From NCBI GenBank assembly GCA_010015675.1, contig ML977027.1, forward strand, positions 37,617 to 101,616: 64,000 nucleotides of DNA, in the 5' to 3' direction. Under the pieces are notes generated by a model. The model was not told the DNA's origin. It worked only from the letters and a program-made list of their open reading frames with translations, and did not search any database. Both the position numbers and the translations under genes were made by a program. Shown here piece after piece: positions 10,022 to 22,912 of the stretch; the first letter of the stretch is position 1; each line of letters opens with the position of its first letter. This DNA is from Byssothecium circinans (taxonomy: Eukaryota > Ascomycota > Dothideomycetes > Pleosporales > Massarinaceae).

Positions 10022-12508
10022 TTTGTGGGGGCGCTGTTTCTTCAGTTGTGATTCTTTTCTTGTCAGTGTGTATATTTTATTGTGGCCTCATCTGGAGTCA
10101 GGATGGCATCTAGATGGTAGTCTGTCCTTCGTGGCGTATCAGCTGCGGGGGTGTGGACTAGTGACGTGCATCCGATGCCCCACTCTTTCATACCCTTTGT
10201 CTAGTACATGTTTGAAGTGTTGTTCGCGGATTTGTGAACAATTTTTTTTCTCAGTACCGTATCTGCAATTCACATGCTAATCGGGAGCATGCAGAATGCA
10301 TGATACTGCATAGTAAATCCTACTATATCTGAAGCGGTAAATTGAACGAAGCCTCTAGAGTCAAACTATCAAACCTCATTGGCGTATCATGGTAAGTAGC
10401 AAACCTTGACGGACATGTGTTCTGGCGCCAACATGACAAGGCGAGCAGAAATGTTGGAGTAGAAACCGGCGGAGTGCACTCCGTTCCAATGTACTTGTTC
10501 CATGTGAAACGATACAATGGTACAAGTCGCGCTAGAACGTTTAGGAAAATGTGATAACGAGCCGCCCGAGAGCCATTGCGTCAGCGAATCCAGATGCATG
10601 CAAGTGTTGTTACGCTTTTAGAACCCCTCAACCGCTTTTGTCAGTGGTCACGCGGTGAGTGAATAAAAAGATGCCGCCACGCCACGCTGAAACGTAGACT
10701 CGCATTATTCATCCGCGGCTGTGTCTCCAATAATGGAGCATCGTCCACGCGCCAGACCAAAATATTGTATCACAGCACAGCGCCTTCCCTTTTCTCCATA
10801 GCGTAAATGCAGTATCAAGGCGCAAAGGTGGTGTTTGCCCCTGGTTCGCATAGAGTAATAGCAAGCGACGTATGGTTCTTGCATGCAGCATTATAGTTCG
10901 GGAACCGTTCCGTGGCGAACCAGAAAACTGCCATAACCAGGCGAGAGGAAAAGCAATCTAGTGGACGCGTATGGAGGCGGCGACGAACAATCATCGCCGA
11001 GTAGAACGCTGCTCTTACTAAGAGAATCTTGGCATAGAAGTAGACGGTGTAGAGGAGTGGTCGACAAGAATCCATGGACAGATGGAGATCAGGAAACAGA
11101 GGGCGTTTTGGGTGGGTGCGACGACTCACGAGAATGCGCTGTGGTATGCGGGGTACGCGTGGTCGGCAGTGGGGTCATGCGAGGTGTATTAGCCATAGAG
11201 GGAGATGAGGAGGCGACGTGTAGAGCGGAGTGGTAAAGTTGGGGGTGGTGGTCGTTGATAAGGTTGGCTTGGATGTGCATGCCATCTCGTCTTTTTTCAA
11301 ATCAAGACGAAAATATGACGTCTATAAAAGGTTCTTAGATAATTAAAAGCAAAGACCGGAGAAACAGCTGTCGTGAGTCGTGACCAACTGCGGTGTTGCT
11401 GGCGGCGAAAAGGGATGGACCCATGTCCGTGGCAAAACAACTGTCATGAGCGTGCGGGGATGTAGCTGGTGACACATATAAAAAGCAATTCGACGGGAAA
11501 GCAGAAAAGTGGCCCAGAGGAATTGGAAGATGCAAACGTTCGGCACCTCCGCGTGCACTTTACTATACCAAGCTGCAGGCCCGGTTCCGCCTCCGCTCCT
11601 CTGCAGGTCTCAAACGCCGGGTTGTTGTATGTAGAGTCCTGAGGTGCCGTCCTCTGGTGTCTGTCAAAAACGTGCTTCCACCTGGGCTAATATATTGGAA
11701 TTTGGCGTCATCTCCACGGGCAGGCATGGCGTGGTGCAATCCATTGATATAATACCGGCGTGCTATTGAAGACGCCGGCGCCGTTGTAATGGTAACTTGC
11801 ATTTATGATTTGGACAATCGACCAGGATCGGCGTAAGCGGTACGAATTGCGACTAGTCCGGGAAGCCCCTGATTCGCCGAGTCACGCAGGCGTCCAGTTT
11901 CATCAACTGTTGCATCGAGGAGTCCGAAAACTTGCACTTCTTCGCAGAGATCAGAGGTGGACGACGCCGCGACACCTCCCCAGTCGACGCAGGATTGAGG
12001 CTTGCGTGCGGTGCTTGACTCGCGTGTCGCCATATCCCGGCCCAGTCATTGGCTCGTTATAATCGCATGTGCTGCTTCTCCGCGAGCGCTGAGTGTCTCT
12101 CCAAATAATAATAACCAACCCACCAACTCCGTCCACTGCGTCTCTGGCCACCCCTGATCCCACCAGCCAAGCCGACGGTGGGCAGTCTTGAGAGCCGTTG
12201 CTCTGTATTGTTCCGCAGAAAGACATTCCTCCGCCATCTCATCCATTCATCGACATCCCATCCCCTCCGCGAATCGACCGCTATTGATTCGCACCTATCC
12301 GTATCCCGTACTACTTGGTACAGACACCAGCCCCGGTTTCACACTTGTAGACCACCCGCAGTAGATCGATCAATTGCCCCGGCTTTGGATACGGATTGCC
12401 TTTTGGAGACGCTGGCTGGGTACGCGCCGACCGGAGAATGACAGCGTGCAGCACCACTGCAAGCCCGAGCGACCTGAACCCCGACGTCTGACCGTCAGAC
12501 TGCCAGGC
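10022..12508. other. Divergent intergenic region, no supported gene
   Basis: Lies between the minus-strand dehalogenase and the plus-strand Sec7 gene, so it should hold two divergent promoters. Many short ORFs occur on both strands (for example 10815-11129 and 11803-12033 minus, 10961-11236 plus), with no conserved motif or consistent splicing. About 12100-12370 is C-rich and probably the leader of the Sec7 gene. An in-frame ATG at 12374 could extend that gene upstream. Confidence 0.45.
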
Positions 12509-15500
12509 ATGCCCAAGACGGCAGACTTCGGAGCCAGCGCCAGAGCGCGCAACTCCTCGAGACCTGCCACGCCGACGAGCCCCTCTGCCACCTCCAAGCC
12601 GAATGGCGGCATGCGCGCCCTCGACACCCCTTCGCACACCTCCGACACCTTCTTCCACGACGCTGCGCCGGTAGACACCGCCAGCAGAAGCAAGCAGGCC
12701 GACACCGACACCGACACCGACACGCTGCGAGACTCGCACGACCTGTCGTTTGCTGACGGCACCCGAGACTCTGTCGTGGATAACATGCTGCTGTCGCTCG
12801 ACCAATTCAGCCAACCTGCCACGCTCTTCTCCAAGTTCGGCGACGACTTCTTCATCACAGACAGCTCCTACGAGACAAGGCCTATGCGCCCGCGCGGCCA
12901 CACCCACACCTCTTCGCAATCGTCCGACTACGACTTGCACATCGATGATACGGCGTCGCGCTACTCGCAGCACCATACCCATTCGCGCTCGCGGTCACAC
13001 AGGAGCAACAGCGACAACAACATTGTGGGCAGTCGCAGGGGCAGCTTAAGAGGAGGCGGCTGGCCTGGATCAAAGCAGACAATGGGAGACTATCAGCAGA
13101 ACAGACACACCAGGGGCAGCGCGAGAAAAGGTAGTAAAGGCAGCACTGCTTCCAGCATGGACATTGGACATGGAATGGTGATTGGGACTCATACGTTTGG
13201 CATTGGGCCGTCTACCAGCTTTGACCGTGGGAACGCGACATCGAGAACGCCGCCCGTCAAGACAGAGTCAATCTTGGAAAAGAGCAAACCTTCGCACCAA
13301 ACTTCCTACAACGCCTACGACGCCGCCCCGGAACCGACCATCCCCGCCGGTCCCAGGAAACAGCAAGAGGTGCCGCAGTCGCCCATGGCCTATCCACCGC
13401 AGCCTTCGCATGCCCCTCCACAGGCGCCTGCACCGCGACGACTGGGTAGCATGCGCTCGACAACAAGTTACAAGACACTGCGAAAGCTCAAGAGTCAGCC
13501 CGAACCGAACATGAGGCACCAAGCCCAGGAATTTGTCAACGCGAGCCAGTTCCGGGACCTGCCACCGATCCCAATGTTTCAGGACCCACCAGCCCCCTCT
13601 CCGACTGTAGCTACGCGCAAACACGCGCTCCCGCAAGCTGCTCCCGCACCCGCACCCCCGCCCAAGGACAAGCAGCCTGGCTTTTTCAGGCGCGTCTTCG
13701 GCGGTGGCCTGCCAAAACCCCAACCGCAACTGTCAAACTCATCCGTCAACAGTTCCCGCTCGCGTGCCGAGGCTTCATCCGCATCTTCAAATTACCGAGC
13801 CGCTGAGATTGACTCAGTATATTCACAGGCACGACCGCGAACGACGCCGAATGGAGGCTCCAATCACATAGCGTCCCAATTGAAATCACCACCGCCCAAG
13901 GGTCCTCAGACTGCGGCCTCGATGCAGGATTTAAACCAACAGCCCCAACCACCCACACTGGCAAAGAAGCATTCGTCATTTTTCCGACGCCGGAAGAAGT
14001 CTGTTACGGAAACTCCCAAGATTCCTGTCATGGCACTCGACTTCAAGACGGGCACCAAACCTGAGATGCTACCATCGCAGCTTGCCCAGGAGAGTCCAGG
14101 TGTCAGCAGCCTGCGCAAGGTTATGAACCCCTATCTGCACGATACGGAAGGAGTCGGCCAACAGCATCACGAAGCACGAGAGCGCCGGCCTTCTGCTGGT
14201 CAAGCAAATGGAGAGCGTTCAACTAGATTTTCCCCTGGGTACAAGCCGCACAAGGATGCCACCGTGCGCAGCGTCAAACCAGGCTCCCGTGATGCCGAAA
14301 GCACGCCGCCGGCATCGAGAGGCGAGCAGCTCAAAGCAGGTCAGCAGGCCAGCACGGACAGCCCGAAGTTGAAGTTGAAGATGAAGCGAGGTCGCACAGA
14401 GGTTGTGCAGGAGGACACTTTCCTTGCAGACAGCAGTAGCTGCAACGAGGATCGCAGTGGGCGGGCGACACCGGCGGGCGGCAGTGTTGAGAAAGGGGAA
14501 CGCCTCAGTCCGCGATCCGGGGACGCCAAAGCAACACTAGCCGCCTCGCCGTCGCGAATCGCGTCTGCATCCGAAGTCGAAGACGATGGTTGGCTTCTCA
14601 CCGCGCCGACACGGAAAGAGCAGGCATCAAGCAGGAAGGGTTCGGGCAGATCGAAGCGGGTGTGGCTGGAGCCGACCTCGTCCGAAGAGAATCTGACGCG
14701 CGACGATACTGAGGATCTCGAGCTGCCGTTGGAAGGCGCACGTGCGTTGCAGAAACCGTTTGAGAAGGAGTCGCCCACTACGCTTGTCACGTCGCCAGCA
14801 TCCTCTGCAAATGAAGATGTCTTCCACTCAGCCACCAGTCTGCCTACAGTGCAGGTAGACGGGCGCGAGACGGACAGCAACATGCCCGCCATCATTGAGC
14901 GCCGTTTGCAGCCCGACGAGCCTTCGGAGGCGGACCGAGAGCGTGCCCTGCGCGTCTTCGCTGGCGATGACCCCACGATTCCCAAGAGCCAGGCAGCTAC
15001 TGTTCTGGGCGATGTTACGCCTGCGAGCACGCGATTGCGCAAGGCCTTTATGAACCTGTTCGAATGGACCGGCTTCAACGTACTGGGTGCTATGCGGGAC
15101 CTCTGCAGCAAGATTGTGCTAAAAGCAGAGACACAGCAGGTCGATCGCATTCTCATGAGCCTTTCAGAGCGGTGGTGCGAATGCAATCCCAATCACGGCT
15201 TCAAGGCCGTCGGTACGTTTGTTACTACCTACCCTCCACGGACCCCGGCTAACCCGCTGTAGACGTCGTGCACACCATCTGCTACTCTATTCTTCTGCTC
15301 AACACCGATCTTCACTTGGCTGACATTGAGTCGCGCATGACTCGAACTCAATTCGTTAAGAACACGCTTCCAACCGTTTCCCGTGTGTGCAAGGATGCTG
15401 TCAAGGACGCAGCTGACGAGACACTGCGGCCGAATTCTACCCAATTCAGGAGAGCCTCTCTGCCCTGGAACGACAAGTCGGAACCCGATTCTCCCGCTGC

Positions 15501-17307
15501 TGAGGAAACCACATTTCCTGCAGATATCGCTGATGAGCCACTTGAGAACAGGAGAGCGCGGAGCCGCCTCTCGCTTAGGCCTCCATTTCGTGGTGGGTCT
15601 GAATCCATGTCGGCCGAAACGGCCTTGTCCGAGGCGAACCTACTCATACATGCCCCGTATAATGGTCCAATGAAGGGCTGGGAGAACCAGGTCGAGATCG
15701 TGCTGAAGGAATTTTACGACTCCATCAGAAAGACCCGTCTGCCTCTACATGGAGCTCCAAGACCCCAAATGCACGAACAGCCATCATCGAACAGTCTCTC
15801 TGTCAGCGGCATGCTCCGACGTACGCCTAGTGTCTTGAGTAAAGCACCCTCCGATAATGCAAGCTCCCGTGGCCGATCCCAGACCGACTTTCGAAATATG
15901 GCTAAGAGCTGGAACTCCAAGGCGCGCTCGCGGCCGCGCTTGTACCCTACATCAACGATCGGTTCGAGCCGAACCAGCTTGGATGACCAGTCGGTCTGGA
16001 GCCCCGCGGGTTCAAGCACCTGGAGCAGATATTCGTACGGAAAGACTCAAACCTCCATGTCCATGGAATCTCTTGGCTCCCACTTTGCACACGGCGACTA
16101 CCAGCAATCTATCGGTTTTGCCAATGCTCTCAGCCAAGCCATCATTCGCGAGGAAGGCATGACTATTGCTAGCGACGAGGAGTTCACCCGCGTTGCACCA
16201 CTCCTTGAAGATGAAACACTAGAGCTAGTTGGTGCACCTTGGGCAAAGGAAGGAATCTTGAAGCACAAGCATCACTTGGAAGCGCTCGACAAGAAGGCCA
16301 AGGATCGGACATGGAATGAGTGCTTTGCCGTCATTGAGAAGGGCTATTTCCGGCTGTTTTCCTTCAACATGAACTCCAAGTCCATGCGACACAAGAACAA
16401 GGCTCGTCCGTCCACAGGTGGCGTCGTTGGTGGCGGTAACTGGATGGACAACGCCGAAGCCCTTGACAGCTTCCTTCTCCGGCAAACTATTGCGAGTGCT
16501 CTTCCACCACCGGGCTACTCCAAGTCTCGGCCGCACGTTTTTGCACTGTCACTACCAACTGGTGCTGTTCACTTGTTCCAGGTAGGCACCCCTGACATTG
16601 TGCGCGAGTTCGTCACCACCGCCAATTACTGGTCCGCAAGACTTTCAAAAGAGCCTCTCATGGGTGGTGTCAGCAATGCCGAACACGGATGGGGCGAGAA
16701 TGTCATCAACACAGCTTTGATTCGCCCAGAAAGTCATGCTTCTACACATGGTCACGTGCCTCGTCCTAGTATGGCGAGTTCGATGCGCAGCTCCATGGAT
16801 CACGGGCCTGGAACTATCAAAGCCCGCCTTCCAGGCGACAAGGTCAATCTATCCGACTGGCGCCCGCCGGTCCAGAGCATGATGGCGAGCAACCTGATGG
16901 AGGTAGACCAGCTGCGGGCTTTGACGGACTACGTAAAGAATGTAGAAGACGAGTTGTCGCGCCACAACGAACTGCGGGCGCCCATGCTAATTGCCGTAAG
17001 AACCCTCCCAATTTTGTATCGAATCCTTGATTGACCCATCTAGTTCTCCCCTCGTCATCCCAATGCCGCGAAAGCCATGGCAAACTGGGAACGCAAATCC
17101 TCCTACCTGCTTCGCGAGATTGTCAAGTTCCGAACGTACATCGACTCCCTCACGGCCGCGCAGATACAGAAAGAGAAGATCTACGCCGAACGCGAACTGG
17201 CGGAGGAGAAGAATAACGCCGGGACTGACGATGCTGTCCGGGTCTTTCTGGGAAAAGATACTGATGGTGCGAGCGAAGTCCCACCAGCTCCCATCACCAC
17301 CACCTAG
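12509..17307 (+). CDS. Sec7-PH Arf guanine nucleotide exchange factor
   Basis: Three exons, 12509-15212, 15263-16995 and 17044-17307 (1566 aa). An in-frame ATG at 12374 would give 1611 aa; the later one is preferred because the 45 extra residues look like translated leader. The first ~800 residues are disordered, rich in Ser, Pro and basic stretches, with a (DT) run from a GACACC microsatellite near 12701. The Sec7 domain lies at about 805-1000; the first intron splits it between 'NHGFKAV' and 'VVHTICYSILLLNTDLH'. The catalytic glutamate is in 'KAETQQVDRI'. A PH domain follows at about 1230-1375 ('EGILKHKHHLEALDKK') and a C-terminal coiled coil. The architecture matches EFA6/Syt1-type exchange factors that load GTP onto Arf/Arl at membranes. 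It appears intact. Confidence 0.88.
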
Positions 17308-20300
17308 CATCTTATTTCCCAACATCCCCCCGTTTGCCTTTTTTGCATACACTAACGACCGCCTTTTCTTTGTTTGGGTTTATAGGTCTCACGCCTCTCC
17401 GACGTACAGTACGCCGTCTAAAACTTCTGCATTCCTCGAAACCGAAGCTCGCGGAATGGGGGCGACGGACGCATTCGATTTCTTGAACCTTCTACTATAC
17501 GCCCTTTATTTGTAATTCTTCTCTTTCCTTCTCCCCTAGTCTTCCTAGGGTGATTGATGGTGTTGTTATTTCCAGCGTTGCTGCATTTTCAATCCGGGGG
17601 GAGCGTAGCGGTCCTTGTCTTCTTCTTTTCTTCTTTACACATTTTCCCTTTTGACTTTGCTGATTCCTCTTCTGAAGTTCGACGATGCGTAGAGATGACG
17701 ACATGTATTGTACGACTCTGCGCTCTTGCCTCTCGATGGGGCTTTTCTTTTCTGTTCTTCATCTTCGGGCCTATTTTAATTCTATTTATGATCGAGATGG
17801 AGGCGGGGGGATAGAGATGGTGGGAGGCTTATACATTATATGAATGCCCTTGATGTATCTTTAGATGTTATCGCTTGGGGCTTGCGAGGGTTGCGAAGGA
17901 GAGGGGAGTGGAGTGCAGGGGAGGGGAGGCAAGAGGTAGAGGCTTCATTAATGAATGGTATACCCGGCACAGTACCTCTGGGACGAGGTGCGGCATTTTT
18001 CGGCCACGTCACATCCTGCTCAGCGTCTGTTGAAGGTTCTTGTGACGTCTTGCTCGCTTTTCTCTACTTATGTATCGACGTTACGTCGAAGAACATATCA
18101 TATATACACGTGCGTGCCGGGGCTGCGGGCTGGGGACTGCGAACGTGAGATGTGCACTCACTCGATCTCTTCCCCCTTGTATCTCTATTTTCGAGATGAG
18201 GAACCAGGGCTCGTCAGCTGTAGCGTTACACTCGGTGCAGAAGTTCGGTACGAAAGGAATTTTTTAAATTTTTTTTACTCTCCTCGTTCCCATCTCACCG
18301 CGTTTGTATGTGCAGGTGCAGGTGCATGCAGGTACGAGCTTACTTCCTAACGCCGCGGCTTTGGGAATGGATGATGCGGTCAAGAATGCTGAGCTGACGG
18401 GCTAAGGTTTGGCCAAGGTTTTCGAGGCTGAAAGACTGAAGATGGTATGGTGATGGGTGATGTGCGGATACTTGCGCATTGCGTGGTGGGTGTGAGGGAG
18501 GATTGGGGTTGGAGGGTAAGGTTACGGTTATGGTGATGGTTACGGTTGGTAGAGGTAGAGAACTAGGGGGGTGTTTCTTTGTAGTTGGATTGGGATACCT
18601 ATAGGCTATATGAGGGACAGAATCGGGATCTTTGTCGGTTTCGGCGTTTGAAGTTGGCAGAAAAGCAGCGCGCGCTTGGGGGAGCAAGCATCGGTGAGAT
18701 GCTTATCTTGAAATTTTTTATTTTTATTTTTGCAGAGTTCAATGGTGCGGTCTAGCGTTTTTCATACTTACTATGTACAGTACGGTTGGTTGATAGCTTC
18801 GGATACCATAAGCTCGCGATCTCATTGGCCTCCTCTCATCCCATATACTCCAGCACCTAAACAACTCAATGCAACATCCCTCTCACCACGAGCCACGACA
18901 TGCGCATCGCAGCCCCAGAAAGGAAAAGCAAACGTAAACGTAAACGTAAACGTAAACGGAAAAGTCGGTCGCGAAACCCTCACTCTCGCTTACATCCCAG
19001 GTCCGTTTCTCAGTCTACGCAAGCCACGGAAACCCGCTGCAGCGGGCGCTGGGCTGGAACCTTCTTTATGTACAAAACGTACGGTAGGCCCCTTGGAGGT
19101 GCATGATTGTGACGTTTGTGGTTAGGGTGTGCAGAGTAGGGCTGGGAAGGGAGATGGAAGGGGAGGGGGGTGCTGGTTTTGGGGGGTTGTGGTTGGAGGG
19201 GAGGGGGAGAGAGGTTTACCGCTTCGTTGAGGTGGTGGATAGAGCAGGATTAGATAGGGCAATGGAGGGGAAAGACGGTGTTGCGAGATGGGTATGGAAA
19301 TTTGATGGATTGGGATGGATTGGTCTAGTGCATAGATGGGGTGGTGTAGTGTGGTGTGGTGCATGTGGGCTGGTTTTTCTCCATCCTCACCGTCGATCTC
19401 TCGGTATGCCCGTCCATGGCCTCATGTTTAGTGCGTTTACGAGCCACGGCGAGGCTTGAGGCCTGCCCGCTTATGCACGACAGCAGGACAAAGTGGTCGC
19501 TGTGTGCCCGATTGGGGGGTTTGATTCGTTGGATTGGAAATGTCAGAGGGGAGATGGATTAGGAAGGGCAGTCTATGTTACTTCGGCGCTTGTGGGGATT
19601 GGGGGGTGAAGCATTTTGAGAGGGGATGGATGGAATGGCCGGGAGGAGAAGAGATGGGCATTCTTTGAAGGGGTTGGGGAGATGGTGGTGGTTGTGGGAG
19701 GTGCACGTTAAAGGTTGACTTCGTTAAAGGTTGACTTGCAGGTGAGGATGTTTACCCGTGATGCGTTTTACACAATACATGTAGAACGCATCGTGAGTAT
19801 GAACGATGAAGCAGAAAGACGTGGCACGAGTCGTGATGTTTGTTGTGCAATTGCGGCCATAGTCACATCCCATTGACGCCTACTCAAGGACTAGTTCCAC
19901 GAACGACGCCACGCTTCTCTTCCATTTCCGTATCTATAATCTATTATACCCCCTAACCGCACGTCTATAACAACCCCATACGTTCCGATCACCGCTCTCC
20001 TCCCGTTCAACGTTACCTCGACGCCTACTGACACCCTCAAACTCACGCCGCTGCCGCACGGAGCCCTCGGACCCGGCACGCAAAAGCGCTGCGGCCTGTC
20101 ATCTCTCAGCCTTTTGGCCAATGCGTGACTGACCCCGCGCCGACCAACAGAACTTCTTCATCTCCATCAGCCGCAATCTTACGTGCACACCTTCACCTCA
20201 CGATACCTGCAAAAGAGGACTCCTCGCCCGAACGAGTTGGCCATCGTCTAGACTCTCAACATCCGCCTATTCCGACCCTCCCGACCCCAGTTTCCCTCTG

Positions 20301-20350
20301 GCTCTCATCGGCGCAGCACCTAGATACCTACACAGACACATACAGACACC
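17308..20350. other. 3-kb intergenic region with low-complexity tracts
   Basis: No gene is supported. It includes the 3' region of the Sec7 gene, a (CGTAAA) microsatellite at about 18929-18957, a GTGCAG-type repeat near 18313-18330, and a strongly G-rich plus strand at about 19136-19720. C-rich leader sequence of the metacaspase gene covers about 19900-20350. The longest ORFs (17840-18148, 18340-18687, 20125-20760) are compositional artefacts or overlap the metacaspase. Confidence 0.5.
18929..18958. repeat. CGTAAA microsatellite
   Basis: Four to five perfect tandem copies of a six-base unit (CGTAAA), flanked by related AAA-rich sequence. It lies in non-coding DNA. A (KR)n ORF across it is a translation artefact. 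Confidence 0.85.
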
Positions 20351-21967
20351 ATGTCCTACTACCCGGGCCAGCAGTACAACGGCGGCCAGCCGAATTACGG
20401 TCCGCCGCCTCCACACCAGGGCTATCCGCCACAGAGTTATCCTCCGCCGCAGGGCTATGTTCCTCCGTGAGTTGTGCTATCCGCAGGAGCTTGAGCGATG
20501 CTGACGGATCCGTAGTCCGCAACAGTATGGCAGTTACCAGCCTCCGCCCTCTCCGCAGCCGCCCTACAACGGATACCAGCAGACTCCGCCGCCGCCGCAA
20601 CAATTTGGCTACAATCAGGTGCGTTGAAGAGGAGCGCGGGGTTGCGCGTATTTGGACTGACGCGTGGATAGGGCCCGCCGCCTCAGCAGTACGGCTATGG
20701 CGCACCACCGCCGCAACCAACTCCTCCACAACACCAGCAGCAATATGCGCGACCGGGTAAGGGTGCGACCATGCGTTGTGCCTAACATTCGCTGACCTCG
20801 ACAGTGAACAACCAGTACCCGAGCCACGGCGGCGGTGGAGGTCCACCACCTCCCCCAACTCAACCCCAGAACTTCGGCCACGGAGCTCCGCAAGGTTATT
20901 CGTTCCAATACTCAGCATGCAACGGTCGCCGGAAAGCGCTACTGATCGGTATCAACTACTTCGGCCAGCGAGGCCAGCTCCGCGGATGCATCAACGATGT
21001 GAAGAACATGAGCGCGTACTTGAACAGCCACTTCGGATACAAGCGGGAGGATATGGTGACGTTGACCGACGACCAGCACAACCCTATGAGCCAGCCGACA
21101 AAGTCTAACATATTACGAGCGATGCATTGGTTGGTAAAGGATGCGCGACCCAACGACTCCCTTTTCTTCCACTACTCTGGTACGTTCTCACGTTTCAGTC
21201 AAACTGAGGCAAGAGCTTACGATCGTAGGACATGGTGGTCAGACTAAGGATTTGGACGGCGATGAAGACGACGGCTACGACGAAGTGATATATCCGGTCG
21301 ACTTCCGAACAGCCGGGCACATTGTAGACGACGAGATGCATCGTATCATGGTACAGTCTCTGCAGCCCGGTGTGCGTCTAACCGCCATCTTCGACTCGTG
21401 CCATTCCGGATCCGCGCTCGACCTGCCGTACCTCTACTCCACGTCTGGTGTGCTCAAGGAGCCGAATCTGGCGAAGGAGGCTGGCCAGGGCTTGTTGGGT
21501 ATTGTGTCGAGCTATGCGCGCCAGGATATCAGTGGTATGCTGTCGAATGCTGGTAGTCTGTTCAAGAAGGTCACGCAGGGCGACTCAGTGTACAAGAAGA
21601 ATCTACGGACGAAGACGAGCCCTGCGGATGTCATCATGTGGAGTGGTTCGAAAGATACACAGACTTCGTATGTTTGTCTTCGACTAGGGTGTGAGAGATG
21701 GGACTAATTGTTGTGATAGGGCTGATGCTTCGATTCAAGGCGAGGCTACAGGTGCCATGTCCTGGGCATTCATCAACTCTCTCAAGAAGAACCCGAACCA
21801 GAGTTATGTCCAGCTGCTCAACAGTATCCGCGACGAGCTCCAGGGCAAGTATAGCCAGAAGCCGCAGTTGAGCTGCAGTCATCCTTTGAGTGAGTCGAAT
21901 AAAAAAGTCCGTTTTGAAGCATTTTGCTAACTTCATCGTAGACACCGACCTTCTCTACGTTATGTAG
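20351..21967 (+). CDS. casA: Metacaspase (caspase-like cysteine protease)
   Basis: Seven exons: 20351-20466, 20516-20618, 20672-20756, 20805-21179, 21229-21667, 21720-21889 and 21942-21967 (437 aa); all junctions have GT..AG and keep frame. The N-terminal prodomain is Pro/Gln/Tyr/Gly-rich ([13 protein letters not shown]...), as in fungal type I metacaspases. The catalytic p20 region starts '[20 protein letters not shown]'. The dyad is His228 in 'HYSGHGGQ' and Cys284 in '[14 protein letters not shown]'. The p10 part has '[15 protein letters not shown]' and ends 'HPLNTDLLYVM'. Type I metacaspases cleave after Arg/Lys, act in stress responses, proteostasis and cell death, and are calcium-activated. 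Full length and all key residues are present. The symbol casA follows Aspergillus usage (yeast MCA1). Confidence 0.95.
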
Positions 21968-22912
21968 ATCGAGTTATAGAGCATCAGTTTGGAACACCTG
22001 CATCCTTGAAACTTGGAAAGCGTGCCCAGACTTTTGATATATGACTAAGTGTACACGAAAGCGGAAGTTGTGGATGCTTTTGGTACAGTTTTCTTCCTAA
22101 GATACCATATGGAATTGGGATGGGTATCAAGAGCGAATTTTTTAAAAGCGCACTGCGGTCTAAGGATTTGGTTGCATTTGATTCTGTGTATATATTGGAT
22201 GAGCATGCGTTCTGGGCTATCATGAGCGGCGTTTTGTTTATCAGAAACTCCAAGTCTGGACATCCTGAGCTATTCAACTTGTAACAATTGGATGCACGCG
22301 TATTGTGTGGTGTCACTTATAGCTCAAGCGATGTCATGGTTAATAAGGGATGTTTACAAGCGACCCGTCGCATAAGTTCCTGGCTCGTCTGCCCAGACAA
22401 TTCTTGACATTTCTCTTCGAACAACAAACGTCTGGGGATATCACACTGAACAATCACAAACACCCGGGATGCTCGGCATGGTGGAGGTTTCATGACATGC
22501 AGAGACCAATCACAGCACGGGCCCACGGTGGCTGATCTGCGCTGGGGTCGATGCCGAGCACGCCTTGACATCTTTTCAGACATGCGCCGGCTGCGACGTG
22601 CAGTCTGCTCTCTGCCTTTTGAAGCATTCTCTCAGTGCGCCATCAGCGATTAAAACTGCCGCCAAGCCGTACGAAGGAATACGAAAGTGTCTCGGACTTA
22701 TCGAGCGCTCACAGAGTTGCGCGAAATAATCCACACTATCGGAACGGCGCGGAACCTCTTTCGATTCGACCCTTCGGCGTACTTTAACAATTTTCAAGAG
22801 ACGCTCCGCTCATCTTGTGATGCTGAGACTGCGATAAACCTCACAGCTTTTTCTCAACCTTTTCCTCCTTCCGCTATCCACACGGCCTCGCTGGCCACCC
22901 GCCCCACCCATC
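21968..22912. other. Intergenic
   Basis: Metacaspase 3' region and DUF2434 upstream region. Short ORFs at 22045-22583 on the minus strand have no features. No gene, RNA or repeat is supported. Confidence 0.5.

Noticed and set aside
18340..18687. 115-codon minus-strand ORF with a helix-like end
   Set aside because: Mostly low-complexity Thr/Pro sequence, with no splice or family support.
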